Assembly: GCA_051453625.1 (NCBI GenBank)
Contig: JBOZIK010000001.1
Span: 153,664,982 to 153,728,981, forward strand
From: Welwitschia mirabilis
Lineage: Eukaryota > Gnetophyta > Gnetopsida > Welwitschiales
Direction: 5' to 3'
DNA length: 64,000 nucleotides
Shown: piece by piece, positions 36,311 to 48,345 of the stretch
How the letters are laid out: the number at the start of each line of letters is the position of its first letter
How positions within the stretch are numbered: the stretch's first letter is position 1
The notes under the pieces: model-generated
What the model saw: only the letters and a program-made list of their open reading frames with translations
The model's database searches: none
Told to the model about the DNA's origin: nothing
Translations under genes and position numbers: made by a program

Positions 36311-38433
36311 AATAGTGTCTCTTGACATTCAATCTTCCTCTCTAAATAAAACACCCAAAGAAAAAAAGTGAGGAGGAGGAAGGGAAAGAAAAAAGAAAGA
36401 AAATAAAAATCACTCAAAATTTCTATAAGTACATTATGAACATCTCTTTATAATCACTTACTTCTGAATCTATTATTTTTAATCATTGTATCATGTATAT
36501 CTTTCACATTAATTAGTTTGACAATTATCCTATATGGGTCTTGTTAGGTTGGCATCTAGAATAAAAAGAACAAATCTTTTTCATGTTGTTTAAATCCATT
36601 TCTTTTATAATTCAATAGTTAAGTCAAAAATTTTCAAAACCTAATTGCATTATCTTAAAATTCTTATTGGATTTATGTAACACCCCAACTTTAATTACCC
36701 TAATTAACCATAATATAATTTTTTTATATAGTTATTAACTATCATGCACAACGGAACCTAGGATCAGATCCTATTTAGACTCTATTAACACATTATAAGA
36801 TTTAAAATAATGAGAAAACACAATTATTACTTAACCATAGACCTTCTTGGTTTGCATATAATAACGATGTCAAATTTGTGTTCTATATTTATTTCTAACA
36901 TTGTTTTTGCCACACAAAAATATCTTGTATAAAGTTNNNNNNNNNNNNNNNNNNNNNNNNNNNNNNNNNNNNNNNNNNNNNNNNNNNNNNNNNNNNNNNN
37001 NNNNNNNNNNNNNNNNNNNNNNNNNNNNNNNNNNNNTTTGGAAATCATTATAAACATGCTAAGGTTCAAGTTTGTGCATTTCAAACTTGCATTATCCAAT
37101 TTATGTCTTTATCACTTCACAACTCATTTTTACCTCAAATTTTCTTTTGTGCCTAACATGATTTAAGCTTTCCTGATCTCTATCTTATTGCCCAACTTGA
37201 AATTCTGAATTTATGTTTCTCATTTACACTAAAAGACTCTGTCATTTTACCTGACATTCCCATGACACAGACGATGAAAGTTGTGACATTTCCTATGTCG
37301 TCCCCACAACATAAATGATGATAGTTATTGACAACTGTCATTTCTTATGTCATTCCCATGATAAAAGAGATGAGAGAAAAACTTAAGATTCTACAAATTG
37401 ATCATATAATTCAGGATCCTTACCTTCCTCTCAGCTAGAAAACTTGATGGCACTTCAATTTTAATGATTATAACCTTAAGAAAATCACTAAAACATCAAA
37501 ATTTTCTTGGACATCCCCATTAGGCCCCTTCAAATACTATTTTTGGCTAATTGAAAAAATTGAGCCTTCTCATACAATTCCTCGTAGATCACTAATTTAG
37601 CATCCATAATTTACTTTTAATTTTGAGCCTAATTTGATCAAAATTTTTAAGCCTATATTCATCATATTGGAATTTACATAATTTTTGATTACTACATTAC
37701 ATTTCATGAAAATTAAATTGGTAATCCAAATGCCCTCTATGCTTAAGGTATGATATAAAAATCTAGGCTCANNNNNNNNNNNNNNNNNNNNNNNNNNNNN
37801 NNNNNNNNNNNNNNNNNNNNNNNNNNNNNNNNNNNNNNNNNNNNNNNNNNNNNNNNNNNNNNNNNNNNNNNNNNNNNNNNNNNNNNNNNNNNNNNNNNNN
37901 NNNNNNNNNNNNNNNNNNNAAACCATTTCTCTTCCTCATTTTCAAATCAAATCTAATGCCACTTGTTTCCTTTGACTTCTCTCAAGCACCTCATCCATCT
38001 TTGAGCTTTGGAGCTGCCAATTACAAGCAATTGAGTCAAATTTCATTATAATGAGGTAATTCTTCACTTGTATTATGTTTTGAATTTTGCTTATTTCACT
38101 TGTTGTAGGTCATCTTAGATGATTTCTTTTCAAACCCACCTGTATTTTTAGCTGATCTATGCTTAGAAACTTACAGAACCGAATTTGGTTTATTAAATTC
38201 AAATTTATGTGTATTTTCTCATGAAATTCCATGTTTTTTACTTTTTGGAATTTTTCACTCATTACGCACTCAATTCATGGTAGTTTTTACCATGTTAGGT
38301 ATTAAATCGATCCTTGTTTTGTTAGCTACAATCTGGTTCTTACAGAAGAACATTTAGCTACCTATAAGTAAAGTTATGATTTTTTTTCCATTTTTCTCTT
38401 AAATGGAACATATCTATTTTGCTGGATTTTCAT
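36311..38433 (+). other. Spacer before the subfamily 2 third ORF, with two N gaps
   Basis: No coding signal. N runs lie at 36937-37036 (100) and 37772-37919 (148). A half-palindrome cluster lies at 37255-37370 (GACATTCCCATGACACAG and GTCATTCCCATGATAAAA). The other small frames span the N runs and have no meaning. Confidence 0.55.
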
Positions 38434-39687
38434 GTAGTAACACAGGTGCATTCTCTTCTTAAACCCGCATGCTCTGCCACTGCTCAAGTAGCAGTACAAC
38501 GAGCATAAAAGGTTATTCTATAGGAGTGAAGGCACAGCCTTGCTTCTACCATTTACCAGAGAAAAATGCATTTCAGTGATTACATTCAGAGACTTGAGTC
38601 TAGTTTAAACCATGCACTAGAGGAGCTTGGTATTCATGATTGGTTATTACATGCTCATAGCTCTTACTCTGAGGTGGAGGTTATCCAGTTCTATCAGACC
38701 TTTGAGGTTATCTCAGCCACCAGAGAGGACAGCTTACATTATAACCAGATCAGAGCCACTAGAGGAGGATGTCGTATATATATTAAGCCTTAGCACATTG
38801 CAGTCATCACAAGGCTTCCTAGATATGGGGAGAGGATTGACCTTAGTGGAGGTGAATTAGAGAGGCAATCTTATGTTGTCCAGCTTGATTTACCATATTC
38901 TGTAGGTGATGATAGACGAGGGGTTACTGTGACATATTTGCCTCCTTATTACTGCATCCTTCACTAAGCCATCATTCCCAACATAGCTTCAGTTCGTCAT
39001 GACTCACATTCTATGATTTCCCATCTTTAGATTCTAGTCCATATTCAACTGACAGAGAGGATGGATTTAGCTACCTTCATCTGGTGCCGACTGAGATGGA
39101 TGAGTAACCAGCGCCGATTCTCTATCATTGCTTACTCTTGTTTACTGAGTGCTCTCTTCTGATAATTTAAGATCCCCATTCCAGATGATACTCCTCATGC
39201 AGTATATATTATAGCTGATGATACATATTTCAGGCAACTGGGGATAGAGATACTTGGTATGGCTCCACCAGCTCCTGGTAAGGCCCCTGTAGCATAGCCA
39301 CCTCCTCATGGATAGACATAGGCAGCTAGAGGTATAAATTTGGATTAGATTATTACATTATTAATAGGGATGAAATATAGAATATATTTGCAAATTGATC
39401 AGTTGGAGGCACACGTCTGCACTATAGAGGATCAGAGTCAAGTTATCATGGAGCAGAGTCGAGCCATCTTGCAGAGAGTGATCGATATTTAGCAGGATAC
39501 TTTGGTGAACATCCCTAAGGTAGTTTGTGTCCATCATGATGCAATCACATCCAGCATACATGAGCACATCTCTTACTTCTTTCTAGAGGTTGATAAGCCT
39601 ATCATTAAGCCACATGTGAAGACAAGTGGCAAAGGCAATACTGACATGGAGGTTGAGTTCCGGTCCTTTCCACACAGAGATCCATGA
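38434..39687 (+). pseudogene. Third ORF (env-position protein), subfamily 2
   Basis: Counterpart of the ORF at 24400. The longest frame opens at ATG 38566, but another stop-poor frame upstream (from about 38450, after a splice-acceptor-like CACAG-GT at 38445) suggests the true start is further 5' with one frameshift. Landmarks: VEVIQFYQTFEV (about 38675-38710) in place of REFY, a central part with YDSH-like VRHDSHSMISHL (about 38990-39030), MDLATFIWCRLRW, then an Ala/Pro-rich hinge and a Gln-rich coiled-coil-like part (QLEAHVCTIEDQSQVIMEQS). The end is TGA 39685-39687. Only about eight stops in 370 codons. Confidence 0.75.
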
Positions 39688-39944
39688 CTGTTGATGTAGT
39701 TCTGAGTCTTACAAAAGCTATGTTTATCATTGTACTAAAGCACATATTTTTCTTTTGTAAAACTGGTAATTGATAATTATGCATTAATGATAACTTTCCT
39801 TTATTTTAAATTGCCAATTTATCTAGACATGCAATGTAATTTTCTGATTTGATTTTGAATTTTTCTTCCCCATTAATTTGGCATCACAAAGTCCTCTTTC
39901 GCTTTGTTTGTTAAGGGACTGAAAAAATGCTAGGTGGGAGGCTA

Positions 39945-40622
39945 TGTTATGATCCCAAATTATCATGTTTTAATGGTGTAATTGGCGATGTTTTACAAGG
40001 AACAGGAACTTAATTCAGTTATTTTAATGCACTTTATCATGAATTAATTTGACAATCTAATTATGATATAAAATGTTATATTTCCATCTAAAAGGTTAGG
40101 AATTCAAATAAAAAATGAAATGAGGTAAAAAGGGATGGAAATAACCAAAGAAATGACTACCATCCCACCTATCATTCCCACGACATAGGACACAACACAG
40201 CTCATAATGTAATTCAAAGGAGGCTGGTAAGGCTGATGTGGGAGACACTGACATGGACTGCTGGCATGGCTGTCATGGACTATGTCATTCTCATGACATA
40301 GGAGAAAACATAATCCTTACTTGGAAATTCAAATAGTAATGGGATTCTGACGTGGTGATCTATGATTGGATAATGGAAGGTTGTCATGTTCATTGTCATG
40401 CCCATGACAATAGTAACATGACAGTGCCATATCTTCTTCTTAACTGAGTCAATTAGATTCTAGTTTATACCTAATGAAGTTCCTTCACCTGTACCAATCT
40501 ACCTGACCACCTTAGGAAAGCTATAAAAACCCCTATTTGACATCATTTAGTCAACTTTTGGCATTAGAGGATTGTGTGACAAAGGCATCTAAGGAGTCAA
40601 GGGTCCAATTTAGAATCATTCT
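39945..40622 (+). repeat. LTR, subfamily 2, cut by a gap
   Basis: Purine tract TAGGTGGGAGGCTA (39931-39944), then TGTTATGATCCCAAATTATC. It matches 42121 onward until the N run. The TATA box CTATAAAAAC is at 40521-40530. The half-palindromes GTCATTCTCATGACATAGG and GTCATGCCCATGACAATAG lie in the U3 part. Confidence 0.88.
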
Positions 40623-40722
40623 NNNNNNNNNNNNNNNNNNNNNNNNNNNNNNNNNNNNNNNNNNNNNNNNNNNNNNNNNNNNNNNNNNNNNNNNNNNNNN
40701 NNNNNNNNNNNNNNNNNNNNNN
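40623..40722. other. Assembly gap, 100 N
   Basis: 100 N separate the plus-strand LTR from minus-strand coding sequence. Confidence 0.99.
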
Positions 40723-40986
40723 ATAGTAGAACATTCAAGTAAGAAATAGATAATCTGAATCTGATACATTAATAAAATAATAGAGATTCTAATCTCTTAA
40801 TGTCTAAATTACTTCTTTAAGCTCTATGAGCTCTAATGTGGCTACCAATATCTCTTGGTACACAACCTTTTTTTCAAACTTCACCTAAAACTTATCTATG
40901 ACATCTTTAGACATGAACTGATACAAATAAGAGGGTTTCCTAGTTGCAACTTCCTTTGCTCTTTTCTTAGAGGAATCTTTAGCCAT
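40723..40986 (-). pseudogene. N-terminal fragment of a plant-transposon-type protein
   Basis: On the minus strand an ATG at 40986 opens MAKDSSKKRAKEVATRKPSY, a basic N-terminus. It continues with a FMSKDVIDKF segment and KKVVYQEILVATLELIELKE, broken by three stops. It runs into the gap just after FLT-stop-MFYY. The order (basic tail, F-S-x-D/E-A-like helix, K-V-V, then an EFY-like end) resembles the N-terminal part of the putative plant transposon protein family, to which the third ORFs here also seem related. The rest would lie in the gap. I infer the family from pattern alone. Confidence 0.4.
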
Positions 40987-41449
40987 TGTAATCTTTTTGC
41001 AGGAGCTTGAAGACATAAAAAATCTAAAAAATACTCTAGATCTAGAAGTAAAATGAGGCTAGAACACAATGAAAAGGATCTGAGCACCTCTTTCTTTTAT
41101 AAAGAGGGTTGTTTTAGGTGAATTTAAGAAATAAATCAAGTCCACTAATGTTATTTTAGCACTATAATCCTTTAGGTCCAATCAATCAATCGAAGTTCCG
41201 ATCAACCCATCAAGATGCATGTCTATAATACTAAAAGAGGTTCAGATAACTAGGCTTTTAGGTTAGTCGACTGACCACATCCAGTTAACTGAAACATAGA
41301 TCCGATCGACCACCCTATAATCAGTTAGAGAATGGAGAATTAACCCCCAGTTTGTTTTAGTGATCAAGAAAAAGATCACAAATTCAGAATTTCACTATAG
41401 TATCTACTAGTTAATGTTCAGTTTTAATAAAATTTAAACATTATTTCCT
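40987..41449. other. Stretch without recognised gene
   Basis: It contains a less AT-rich segment (41170-41345) with repeated GATC/GTCGAC-like words (CCGATCAACCCATC, TTAGTCGACTGACC, TCCGATCGACCACC), probably a 5' untranslated or LTR piece of a minus-strand element. Nothing more can be said. Confidence 0.4.
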
Positions 41450-42120
41450 TTTTTAACTTTGTAGGCGATATGATTGAATCATTTATAACACAACTTTATA
41501 TGAGCACCATAAGAAAAATAATATGGGAAAGGTGATTAATCTATACTATAAAAATTGTCTATTTGTTTTTCTCTAAAGATAACAATGTTTGATTTTTCAT
41601 GTAAAATTTCAAATTTTAACTTATTAAAAACTACTTTGTGATCTTTGTCACATATTTGACTAATACTCAATAATTGGTAAATTATCTCCTTTGGTGCTTT
41701 TGATACCTTTTATATTTGATTTTCTATTATCTTTAAAGGTAACATATCCTCCATTAATATTACTCAAGTGTTTAAAGTTTGATTTATCTCACATCATTTG
41801 TCTTGAGCATCTATCTAAGTATCATCTTTTTTCATTTGAGACTTTGAAAGCTATTTGAGATAATAGACTTTTAAAATGATTAGCTTTCATCCACTTATTA
41901 TTTTTAGATTTATGTAATACACCTCCTTTTGAAATAAATTTGAAAGGAAAAGCATTGATTGAATTTGAAAATAACATTAACTTTCTAACATTGCAAAAGA
42001 TTTTTGAATGTCTTATATTTTCATAAAAATGAAAGCTAATAATATTATTAGCTTTCACCCACTTAGTATTTTTAGGTTTACATAATACACCTCCTTTTGA
42101 AATAAATTTGAAAAGAAAAG
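41450..42120 (-). pseudogene. Ty1/copia gag-protease fragment
   Basis: On the minus strand: the end of gag (KWMKANHFKSLLSQIAFKV at about 41893-41837), then the protease start (YLDRCSRQM, where copia elements have DSGCSRHM) and KSNFKHLSNINGGYVTF at about 41780-41730. The catalytic D-S-G is damaged: Asp remains, and Ser-Gly has become a single Arg by an in-frame 3-bp loss. It stops abruptly at the LTR beginning at 42121, which shows that one sequence interrupts the other. Confidence 0.75.
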
Positions 42121-42124
42121 TATT
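41878..42124. repeat. Tandem duplication (167-bp offset) inside the copia fragment
   Basis: The segment from ATTAGCTTTCATCCACTTA (41878-41957) recurs at 42045-42124 with a few changes, giving the repeated protein motif KFISKGGVL on the minus strand. Confidence 0.85.
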
Positions 42125-43255
42125 GCAATTCCAAATTGTCATGTTTTAATGGTATAATTAGCGATGTTCTGTAGGGAACAGGAACTTGATTCAGTCATTT
42201 TCACGCACTTTGTCATGAATTAATTTAACAGTCTAATTATGATATAAAATGTCATATTTCTATCTAAAAGGGCAGGAATTCAATCAAGAAACAAAATGAG
42301 GCAAAAAAGAGATGGAATAACTAAGGAAATAACTATCGTTCCATCTAGCATCCCCATGACAGAGGGCATGATAGAGGCTGGTAAGGCTAACATGGAAGAC
42401 ACTGATGTGGACTACTGACCTAGTATTATGGGCCATCCCCATGACATAGGAGATGACATAGCTATTACTTGGAAATTTGAATAGAAACAGGATTCTACCA
42501 TGGCGATCTATGATTGGATGATGGAAGGTTATCGTGCTCTTTGTCATACCCATGATGACAGTAACATGATAGTGCCATACCTTCTTTCTAACTGAGTTAA
42601 TTAGGGTCTAGTTTACACCTAGTGATGCCCCTTTGCCTGTACCGACCTATCTAACCCCTAAACACCTTAGGAAAGCTATAAAAACCCTTATTTGGCATCA
42701 TTTATTCATCTTTTGACATTGGGGGATTGTGTGACAGAGGCATCTAAGGAGTCAAGGGTCCAATTAAGCATAGGAGAGATCATTCTTGGTGTGAAGGCTA
42801 TATGTTTCTGACATTAAGGAGTTACTACCTTGCTGAGGTGTTGTAATACATTCCATGATTTAATAAAATGTCTTTCTTCTTCTTAAAATCTTATGATTTC
42901 TCTTATGATTTGTGTTAAAATTTGATTAATACTATTCCTTAGATTAATTTGTAATTAAACACAGGTCATAAGGGCTGAGTTGGATAATAACAACTCGGAA
43001 AATTGGTTATCATAGGCTTGTATTTCATTTCTCTTTTATACTTTAGATTGCACATTAGAATAGTTGCATTATTAATTTTCTTTTTAAAATTACTCAAAAC
43101 TATTGAATTGGAATTTAAGTTGCATTCTTTCTCATTCATGTAATTGATTAGATTGTTGCCTTACACTCTTCAGATTATGACATTCATTGGTTAATTCACT
43201 CTATACTAAGCCTAATTACAATTTCTTATTTATAGCATTGATTACTTTTGAAGTG
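42121..43255 (+). repeat. LTR, subfamily 2, second copy
   Basis: It begins TATTGCAATTCC, aligned without a gap to TGTTATGATCCC at 39945, and follows that LTR to the N run and beyond. The TATA box CTATAAAAACC is at 42676-42686. A stem of CTGAGTTG with CAACTCGG lies around 42975-42998 (loop GATAATAA). The end is approximate. No PBS follows. Confidence 0.82.
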
Positions 43256-43271
43256 TAAATTTAGGCCACCA

Positions 43272-44215
43272 ATACTATTCTTAAATGTGAACATTTTGAT
43301 TTTTAGAGAATTAATTTTATAGGTCTTATTAAACCACCTTATAATAATAAGAACTATATTTTAGCAGTTGTTGATTATGTTACTAAATGGGTTAAAGCTA
43401 TTCCTACTTTTATGAATGATGTCAAACTATTTATACTTTTCTTAAAATTTATATTTTTCAACATTTGGGTTTTCTAGGATTATCATTAGTGATCAAGGAA
43501 CTCATTTTATTAATAAAATTTTTAGAAAACTTGTTTTATCCATTGGAATAAAACATAGAGTAGCTTATGCTTATCATCCATAAACCAATGGTTAAGTTGA
43601 AAATTCAAATAAAAAAATTGAAAAAATGCTATAAAAACTTACCTCTATTAATAAAAAATCTTGATCTTATAAGCTTAGTAATGTTTTTTGGGTTTACCAT
43701 ACTACTTGGTATAATTCTCTTGATTTTTCACCTTATAAACTTGTATATGGAAAAGTTTGTATTTTACCTATTGATGTGTGTTATAACTCTTACTGTTCTT
43801 CCCATTAACTTAATCTTATAAACTTTTATAACAATCTTAAACATAGATTATTCTAACTTGCTTATCTAGATGGAAAACATACTTGTGTTATACATTATCA
43901 ACTAATTCAAATATAATACAAAGTTACTTTCTAAAAAGTTTAAACAAGGTCAACTTGTCTTATTATATAATACTTAAATATATCTTTTACATAACAAGTT
44001 AACTTTTAAATGGTTAGATTTTTATCTTGTAAAGAAAGTACATTCTAATAGATCTATTGATATTTTCAACTTAGAAACTAAGGATATTTAAAAAGTTAAT
44101 GGACAAACTTTGAAAATATAAGAAAAATATTTTGATGCAATCTTAAACATAATAGAAGCAATTGTTTTAGAAGCTTCCCTCAGTGAGGAGGACTTTCACC
44201 CTATCATTATCAGAA
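43272..44215 (+). pseudogene. Integrase, first catalytic Asp changed to Asn
   Basis: It enters at TILKCEHFDF, just before the core, directly after the subfamily 2 LTR. First catalytic position: RINFIGLIKPP (Asp to Asn, codon 43313-43315). The second Asp (43491-43493, ISDQGTHF) and the Glu (43599-43601, V-E-N) are kept, 36 codons apart. The C-terminal tail is visible to about 44210 (LSEEDFHP). Frameshifts between first and second Asp. By likeness to the copy at 20950 it belongs to subfamily 1. Confidence 0.8.
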
Positions 44216-44584
44216 TTTTCTTTTAGTTTATTCCTTTAGTGGATGTTATGACGTTACTTGATCATCTTTTGAATTTAACTTATGTGTCTTCTTTATGAAA
44301 TTTCTATAACTAGTATTTGTACTTTGGCATTTTTACAGTGATAAGATTGCATTCACCCAGTCTTAAGACATTCATATTCATGAACTTCATTTTGAAGGAA
44401 TATGCCTTGGTGCTTGTGTTTTTTCCCAATGGTGTAAGGCCTTTAGTTATTTAGATGTATTTTTTTTTTATCTTTCATTTTACTTATTTACCATCATCTT
44501 CTTAAGTGTACTATCATGTGGGAATTATTTGTGTCAAAAAAAAAAAAAAACCATGTTCTACTATATCTATGCTAAAATAGATGA

Positions 44585-44800
44585 TCACAATGATGTCCTA
44601 TAACATTGGAGTAAATTTTTCTAAAAGGAACCTTTAGCAGTATTGATAGCTATGGGGAACTCCACTGGGGGGTTAATTAATTATGCTTTGCAAGTCCTCA
44701 CTTCTATGAATGTGGCTACACTCCCATCATCATGTAAAGTAATAATAAAACTTTGAGGATATGGGATTTATGGTATTCCTAGTGTTATCAAAGGCATTGC
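44585..44800 (+). other. Conserved non-coding block (copy 6)
   Basis: The core TAGCTATGGGGAACTCCACT is at about 44647-44666 and the end GGTATTCCTAGTGTTATCAA near 44772. Closest to the block at 22600. Confidence 0.82.
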
Positions 44801-46259
44801 TTATTTCCTAAACTCTTAGTATTCAAACATTATCATTTACCTTTTAAGAATTAAGTTTATATTTGATTTTGAGTAGGTAAGTTCATTTCTAAGTAGCTTT
44901 TGACCTTATCATTTATTATCCTAAGCACTTGATCTTAGGCATCATTATAATCACTTCCTTATCAAGTGGAACTTATGAAGTCAAGACATTTTTTTATAAA
45001 TTTTTACTTAGGTAGCTTTGTGATCTCTTCCAAGGATGTTTTCTAGGTTAGAATTTAGAGTAGATAAGTTATCTTCTTCATGTTTCTTGTATCCATTTTA
45101 GTTCTACCTTTTGTTCATTCTTTAGTTTGTTATTTTAAAGTTGTTTCTATACTTTTTAATCCTCACCTAGGATCTTATCATTTAATAGTTTCATTGTTGT
45201 TATTCATGATTTTTTTTCTCAATAACAAGTTTATTTTATTTTAGGATTTTAATTAGATAATCATATCTTATTCTTCATAATTTTTATGAGTTTCCTTTAA
45301 GCCTTTTGGAGTTCTACATGTTTTTAGGATTATTTTTTAGTTTGAGTACATTTTTTTAATTTTCTATAATAGCGTTCATCCTACTTAATGCATTTTTCAT
45401 CACCTTATCTTTCAATCCTTTTGGATTTTCTTTCTCATCATGACTCTTCATTACTAAATTTTTGAGCTTTTTGATACATTCTAATATCTTCATAATGATA
45501 TCTGAGCCTAACATGTTTGGTTGACATCTTAATTTTTTTAAAATTGTTCAAATCCCACAATTTACTTAGTCATTTATACAATACTATATGATGACCTTAG
45601 GATTTTTTTTTGATAGTCATTCTAGGGCTGTCATTCAGATGACGCAATCGGATGATAATGTGATAAAACTATGGCTTGACTTATTTTTTCTCATTTTTCT
45701 TCCATTCTCTTTCATTTTTACCCATTCTCTTGAGAGATGACAGTGTCTCTAGTTATTACCAACATTCTAAAACTTGTCCCAGTCCAATTTACACTGTGAA
45801 TTATTAGATTTCACTAGATTTTTCAAAACAAGATATGTTTTTCTCTCCCTCTTTTTTTTTAAATTTTTTATTTTGTTTTTAATCCTTTTGATATATAGTT
45901 TCCATGTATGTTGTTCAATTTTTTAAGCTCTTTGATTACAAACTTATGGATCTAATTTTCACCATGTATTTTAAAAGTTATGATAAATTGTGTACTTTAT
46001 GAGGTAAAATTAGCTTCTTAACTTTGAAACTCATTTTCTAGCAAACTGTAAGTCAAAATGTAGTGGACCTTTAGAGAAAATTAATTAGTATAATACTCTC
46101 TACATTTCTAGTTAATTAGATTTTTTTTGAGCACTTTCATATTTCACTTTATGTGGGGCCCGTCTAAAATACACATTTTAATATTTTTTCATGTTTCATG
46201 TTTTTCTTCGCATGATTAGGTAGTACAGGATGTATTGATACTTTTGATGAAGGCCAAGA
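44801..46259 (+). other. Spacer before third ORF
   Basis: No coding signal. Half-palindromes at 45618-45660 (GCTGTCATTCAGATGACGC). Parallels 22851-24390. Confidence 0.5.
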
Positions 46260-46655
46260 CATATTTTTACAATTTTTACACATTTTAAACTAGTTTATGA
46301 AGTCATTCTGAGCATCTAGACAACATATTTTAGCTATATTTACCTAATCTCACATGATATATTACATATTTAAGGCTAAGTAGGCCACACACACATAGAC
46401 CTACATAGGTGGAGGCTAAGGCAGAGGCTATTAAATAGAATAAAAACCAATATAGTAAATATTTTCATAATTTTTACACATTTTAAACCAGTTTATGAGG
46501 TTGTTCTAAGCATTCACGTAATGTCTTTTATCTATATTCACCTAATCTCATGTGGTGTATTGTGTATTTATGACTGAGTAGGACATGCACACATAGAACT
46601 AGATAGGTCAAGGCTAAGGCTGAGGCTATTGAGTAGGAGAAATATCCATTAACAC
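46260..46655 (+). repeat. Tandem duplication (198-bp offset) at the start of the third ORF
   Basis: AATTTTTACACATTTTAAAC occurs at 46271-46290 and at 46469-46488, and the following 170 bp match. It includes the splice-acceptor region and the first codons (both carry a GAGGCTATT-like end). Confidence 0.85.
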
Positions 46656-47817
46656 CATTGAAGGTCAAGTGAGAAGAGCCAATCCATCCTTTACCTTTAC
46701 ATGGTGGATCATTGACTATATAGATCATGTCCATTCATGTTGAGAGGTACTTTGTTGATTTTATGAGCCATGTGAAGCATGAGATGGACTAGTGACTAAT
46801 AGAATTATAGCTTCAATGGATACTAGATGCACAAGGGGCATATTACATATCAGAGACCAAGGAGATCTATGACACAATGCACATAGAGCAGTTTCCTGAC
46901 ACTCATGGTTAGCTTGTGGATATAATGGTAGCTATAATATAAGGTCATAAGATTGCTATTCTCTTGAATCACATCACTAAAGTGACTAATCTTAATGACA
47001 TCAATAGTACACATAGACATTCAGCTAATGGCATAGAGAAGTATTATGCTTATAGTGCAGTTCTTGATATACTAGTAGGTTTGACTTTAAACAAGTGGGA
47101 CATTTTAGTTACATAGTTGACATCTTCCTATCAAATTTTACATAAAGGATTGATTCATAACATCAGCTCCTCCTTTTATGACAGTCATGCTATGATGGTG
47201 CATCTATAAATATTGGTAGTATTTAGGCAGGATAAGAAAATGGACCTACCCACATTCATATGGAGGATACTTAGGATAATGGTAGTAGCATGTCATCTTT
47301 AGATTATGAGATATTTTTGCCTCCTTTTAGCCATGTTCAGATACTTTAGCATAATAAATCCTGTAGATGACTAGCAATTCACACATATATAAACTTTAGC
47401 TCATTAGCTATAGAACATGGGCATACACATACTAGGAGAGCTAGAGGGATCTTATCCATGATTGATGCTTTTATAGAGCAGGCTCCAGTCCTCCAAGAAG
47501 AGACTACCAAGATTATCAGAGGGATTATAAACTAAAGCATCTCTACATTAAAGCAAAAGATCCAAATAATTAAGAGAATAGTATAATGCACCAAGGAGTA
47601 GCTAGTGGATGTGTGGTAGCACATCTTATAGATAGAGCATAGTGTAATGATAAACCTCCCAGAGACTATTCGAGTAAAGGGAGACAAGATAATGCAAATA
47701 ATTATGACATTACTTGACCACTATTTCCTTATAAATTCTAAGCATCATTTCTCTTCTCCTCCTATGCCTAATCCTATGATTCCCTAGGAGGTTATCATGA
47801 CTAGATGAGAGCAGTGA
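46370..47817 (+). pseudogene. Third ORF, chimeric element
   Basis: Same protein as at 24400. KEIYDTMHIEQ is at about 46858-46890, ILHKGLIHNIS at about 47136-47168, SFYDSHAMMVHL at about 47174-47210, and the coiled-coil-like Gln/Glu-rich part to 47640. The end is TGA 47815-47817. The N-terminal region is duplicated (see 46260-46655). Stops and frameshifts throughout. The minus-strand frame at 46734-46528 is a shadow. Confidence 0.72.
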
Positions 47818-48345
47818 CTTCTTGTTATTATATTTTTGTATCTTCCCCTCCATGGATTGTACTTAAACTTATGACTTATATATACATCTTATTTTTGAGT
47901 ATCATCATGGTATATATTTTCATTATTGGATATTATGCATATTTCTACATATCATTTTTAATAAGCCCTGATGAACACTATTTATATTATCCATGATTAT
48001 ATTTTATCTATTATACATTTGAAGGGGGTATTAATTATCAATGTATTTAATGTCATATTTTTAAAAAAATCACAAGCTTATATTTTTTTAAGAATAACTT
48101 TTTAGTCTATCATCACCTCCATCATTTGGATAACCATTACGATGATAAAATGGCTAATTGTACTACACAGATTAAATGTCTAATTATTTATTTTTGACAT
48201 TTCTATTCCATATTCTGACATTCTTGAAAATATTTTTGAGTTTATTTCATATTTATTTAATTCATTTATTGTTAGACAATTTGACTTATAATTATGATTA
48301 TTCATCTAGTTTTATCCATATGTAATAAGGCTAAGTGAGGGACTA

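Larger units (their letters stand above)
33560..40622 (+). mobile_element. Athila-like element, subfamily 2, 3' half
   Basis: Starts inside pol, just before the integrase zinc domain; gag, protease and RT are missing. It continues with integrase (twice, around a gap), a diverged conserved block, a third ORF, a purine tract and an LTR. It is better preserved than the subfamily 1 copies. Confidence 0.75.
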
